Shown piece by piece: positions 62,501 to 64,000 of a stretch of DNA of 64,000 bases. The stretch lies in the NCBI RefSeq assembly GCF_000478195.2, contig NZ_AUZM01000019.1, positions 33,363 through 97,362 on the forward strand, in the 5' to 3' direction. A model generated the notes under the pieces. It saw only the letters and a program-made list of their open reading frames with translations, ran no database searches and had not been told where the DNA came from. The stretch's first letter is position 1. Every line of letters begins with the position of its first letter. The position numbers and the translations under genes were made by a program. The DNA comes from Lyngbya aestuarii BL J (GTDB lineage: Bacteria > Cyanobacteriota > Cyanobacteriia > Cyanobacteriales > Microcoleaceae).

Positions 62501-62761
62501 ATGTCTAACTTAGCGATTACCGTGACTGTTCAACTGTTTGCGGTGTATCAAGAAGTCTACAAAGTCCCGAAACTGGTTTTAACTCTGCCCCCTCAAACTC
62601 CAGTATCTCAAGTTCTCGAACATTGTATAGAGGAACATCCCGAACTTGAACGCTGGCGTCCTCTGACTCATTTTGGTGTGAACTTACAGTTTGTTCCTCC
62701 AGAAACGCCTCTGAGTAATGGTGATGAGGTGGTTCTGATTCCGCCTGTCAGTGGAGGTTAA
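62501..62761 (+). CDS. moaD: MoaD/ThiS-like sulfur-carrier protein (molybdopterin synthase small subunit)
   Basis: An 86-residue ubiquitin-fold protein ending in the Gly-Gly needed for thiocarboxylation (VVLIPPVSGG). Landmarks: VTVQLFAVYQEVYKVPKLVLTLP, VSQVLEHCIEEHPELERW and LSNGDEVVLIPP. MoaD delivers sulfur to cyclic pyranopterin monophosphate with MoaE in molybdenum-cofactor synthesis. MoaE is not next to it here. A stand-alone ThiS-type or other carrier role is possible, but the end and the length favour MoaD. Confidence 0.82.
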   Translation: MSNLAITVTVQLFAVYQEVYKVPKLVLTLPPQTPVSQVLEHCIEEHPELERWRPLTHFGVNLQFVPPETPLSNGDEVVLIPPVSGG

Positions 62762-62846
62762 ACAAATATGAGAAATTTTTCATCCGGAATTCATGACAAA
62801 CTCATCGAAAATAGAATAGAGTAGTAAGTATAACTCTAAAAACGTT

Positions 62847-63050
62847 ATGAAAACCATGAAGCGTTTAAACCCTCTAGGGATTGGTGTGTCTGCTATTGTT
62901 GCTTTGGGATTTATTACTGCTAGTTCCGTTTCCTGCTTGTTCAAGCAATCTGTAGAGACCGCTGATTCTTCGATAGCGATTTCCCGCTCTCAGGTTGTTG
63001 ATCCAGAGACTGGATCGATAATACACGTTTCTAGTCTAAAGCGCAACTAA
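62847..63050 (+). CDS. Small exported hypothetical protein
   Basis: A 67-residue protein with a signal-like N-terminus (LGIGVSAIVALGFITASSVSC) and a short polar tail (SRSQVVDPETGSIIHVSSL). The Cys after ASSVS is close to a lipobox but lacks the usual Leu at -3, so lipidation is doubtful. The frame stops just before an IS200-type end structure. I recognise no family. It may be a true small protein or an incidental frame. Confidence 0.4.
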   Translation: MKTMKRLNPLGIGVSAIVALGFITASSVSCLFKQSVETADSSIAISRSQVVDPETGSIIHVSSLKRN

Positions 63051-63188
63051 TTAATTCTCAATCCATTTCTGAGGTTCTCTACAGAGAGTAATTCTCCGAA
63101 AGCAAGCGTCCTTTTAAAAAATATTTTTAGCTTCTTCCCCAAGAAGCCTCACGTCTGACCCGACAGAGCAGCGTGAGATGAATTGCGG

Positions 63189-63614
63189 TCAGGGTTTATC
63201 GGAATTAGGTTTGTTCTGATTTTCGATATATTGTCGCCGAGTTGAAATAGTTATTCCACCACAACTAGCAACAAAGTAAGAGCCATTCCATAAAACATCT
63301 TTCCAGTAAAAAGAATTTAAGTGGTCGGAAAATTCTTGTCTAAGCTTTCGGGACGTTACAGATTTGAGATTATTAACCAAATTACTTAAAGCAATATCAC
63401 CGATGGTATTGAAAAAGAAGATGAACATGATTGTCTTCCCCGTTAAACTCAATTAATTTACAATCCCACTTGTGGAGTAATTCTTCAAGGATGGAATGTA
63501 ACCTATTCAGCATTTCAAGAGTGAAAACCTTGTGTCGATACAAAGTTTGTCAAAACCAAATGAACCTTGAGGTCACTGACAGATCTCCCGAGCGCTAACA
63601 AAATCGTTCTTCAT
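63189..63614 (-). pseudogene. tnpA: tnpA transposase of IS200 type, broken by three frameshifts
   Basis: The full product can be pieced together from all three frames. MKNDFVSAR is followed by a shift (about 63590) to SVSDLKVHLVLT. Another shift (about 63550) leads to YRHKVFTLEMLNRLHSILEELLHKWDCKLIEFNGEDNHVHLLFQYH. A further shift (about 63408) gives DIALSNLVNNLKSVTSRKLRQEF ... FVASCGGITISTRRQYIENQ. The HUH motif (HVH) and the catalytic Tyr (RQYIENQ) both survive, so the gene was recently intact. The total of about 142 codons fits the Y1 single-strand transposase family. Three separate shifts make activity very unlikely unless the sequence has errors. Confidence 0.85.
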
Positions 63615-63682
63615 AATCTCCACTTGAAAAAACTTGTGCTATATTCAGTGTATCTTGTAAATACAGCACTCAAACGAAGGGG

Positions 63683-64000
63683 GTGATTCAATTGCTTAAG
63701 GCAGTTAAGGTTAGGCTTTACCCGACACCCGAACAGGAATTGGCGTTAGCCAAGTCATTCGGCTGTGTACGGTGGTATTGGAATTTTGCCTTAAATGCCT
63801 GCATTCAGCACTATAAAGAAACTGGAAAAAGCTTAAAACTAGCAACCTATAAAGGGATGCTCCCTCAACTCAAAAAGGAATATCCTTGGCTCAAGGAAGA
63901 TTGCTATTCATCGGTTCTCCAATGTGTAGCAATTAACCTAGACAGAGCCTATAAAAACTTTTTTAAAGGACAAGCTAAATTCCCTAGATTCAAGTCTAAA
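63683..64000 (+). CDS. tnpB: TnpB of IS605 (OrfB), N-terminal part, runs off the window
   Basis: Open from GTG at 63683 (or TTG at 63692), preceded by a purine-rich AAGGGG, to the edge, 106 residues. It begins LKAVKVRLYPTPEQELALAKSFGCVRWYWNFALN and continues ALNACIQHYKETGKSL and VAINLDRAYKNFFKGQAKFPRFK, the standard TnpB N-terminal domain. TnpB is an RNA-guided DNA nuclease and the ancestor of Cas12; its RuvC and zinc-ribbon parts and the guide (omega) RNA end would be outside the window. No break is seen in the visible part. Confidence 0.9.
   Translation, partial: MIQLLKAVKVRLYPTPEQELALAKSFGCVRWYWNFALNACIQHYKETGKSLKLATYKGMLPQLKKEYPWLKEDCYSSVLQCVAINLDRAYKNFFKGQAKFPRFKSK

Larger units (their letters stand above)
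63148..64000. mobile_element. IS200/IS605-family element (left end, tnpA remnant and start of tnpB)
   Basis: A subterminal hairpin (CTCACG/CGTGAG, 63148-63177; a second hairpin CTTCTT-CCCC-AAGAAG lies just outside at 63131-63146) is followed by a minus-strand tnpA remnant and a divergent plus-strand tnpB. This is the IS605 layout. The right end is beyond the window. tnpA is frameshifted, so the element would need TnpA in trans to move. Confidence 0.75.

Overview
The window reads as the chromosome of a filamentous cyanobacterium, most likely of the Oscillatoriales type. HIP1-like GCGATCGC octamers are scattered throughout. Many families are cyanobacterial hallmarks: a high light-inducible protein, a CAAD/CURT1 thylakoid-curvature protein, an SLH/OprB porin, DUF1816, DUF1822, DUF928 and DUF3318 proteins, a CHASE2-CHAT protein, a periplasmic iron-binding FutA, and many caspase-like and STAND proteins. 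No rRNA, tRNA or CRISPR repeat-spacer array was recognised. Genus-level placement is not possible from this sequence alone.

Left edge (1-2.6 kb): a type III CRISPR fragment on the minus strand, ordered csx3 (ring nuclease), a shrunken P-loop fragment, then cas10 running off the window. A tiny LuxR-type helix-turn-helix gene lies divergently. Region 2.7-10.7 kb: an SLH porin broken by one in-frame TGA, a membrane-anchored hypothetical protein, an hli gene whose promoter carries four 10-bp-phased HLR1-like boxes, a five-gene nickel/cobalt ECF uptake cluster and a CURT1-like gene. Region 11-17.4 kb: a glycosyltransferase, a sulfotransferase and a papain/C39-like protein, then a 59-bp tandem repeat array, then a three-gene cassette with two ATP-grasp-related proteins facing a short peptide gene. 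Region 17.6-23.6 kb: metabolic and envelope genes on the minus strand (GT39 mannosyltransferase, YhdH/AcuI reductase, DUF3318, secreted Pro-rich protein, CNT nucleoside transporter).

Region 24-38 kb is the most striking part: a lysozyme and a C39-like peptidase (both with C-terminal peptidoglycan-binding domains and no signal peptide), a stand-alone caspase, a caspase-STAND-WD40 giant, a small protein with a hydrophobic C-terminus, a second STAND protein with 14 WD40 repeats, and a small DRGP-repeat protein. Together they look like a regulated cell-death or conflict island. How they work together is inference.

Region 38-52 kb is mostly housekeeping: alpha/beta hydrolase, futA, pentapeptide protein, YraN, queA, rpmF, a FluG-like split pair (glutamine synthetase-like plus amidohydrolase), glgC, and an RNA-repair group (possible 2H-like protein, rtcB and a polynucleotide-kinase-like P-loop protein). 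rtcB carries a LAGLIDADG intein placed two residues before its catalytic histidine. Region 52.7-57.5 kb is the DUF1822 / CHAT-CHASE2 / DUF928 trio, ending in a GC-rich octamer microsatellite. The right end has an aldo/keto reductase, a NACHT STAND protein, DUF1816, a MoaD-like protein and an IS200/IS605 element with a triply frameshifted tnpA and an open tnpB that runs off the window.
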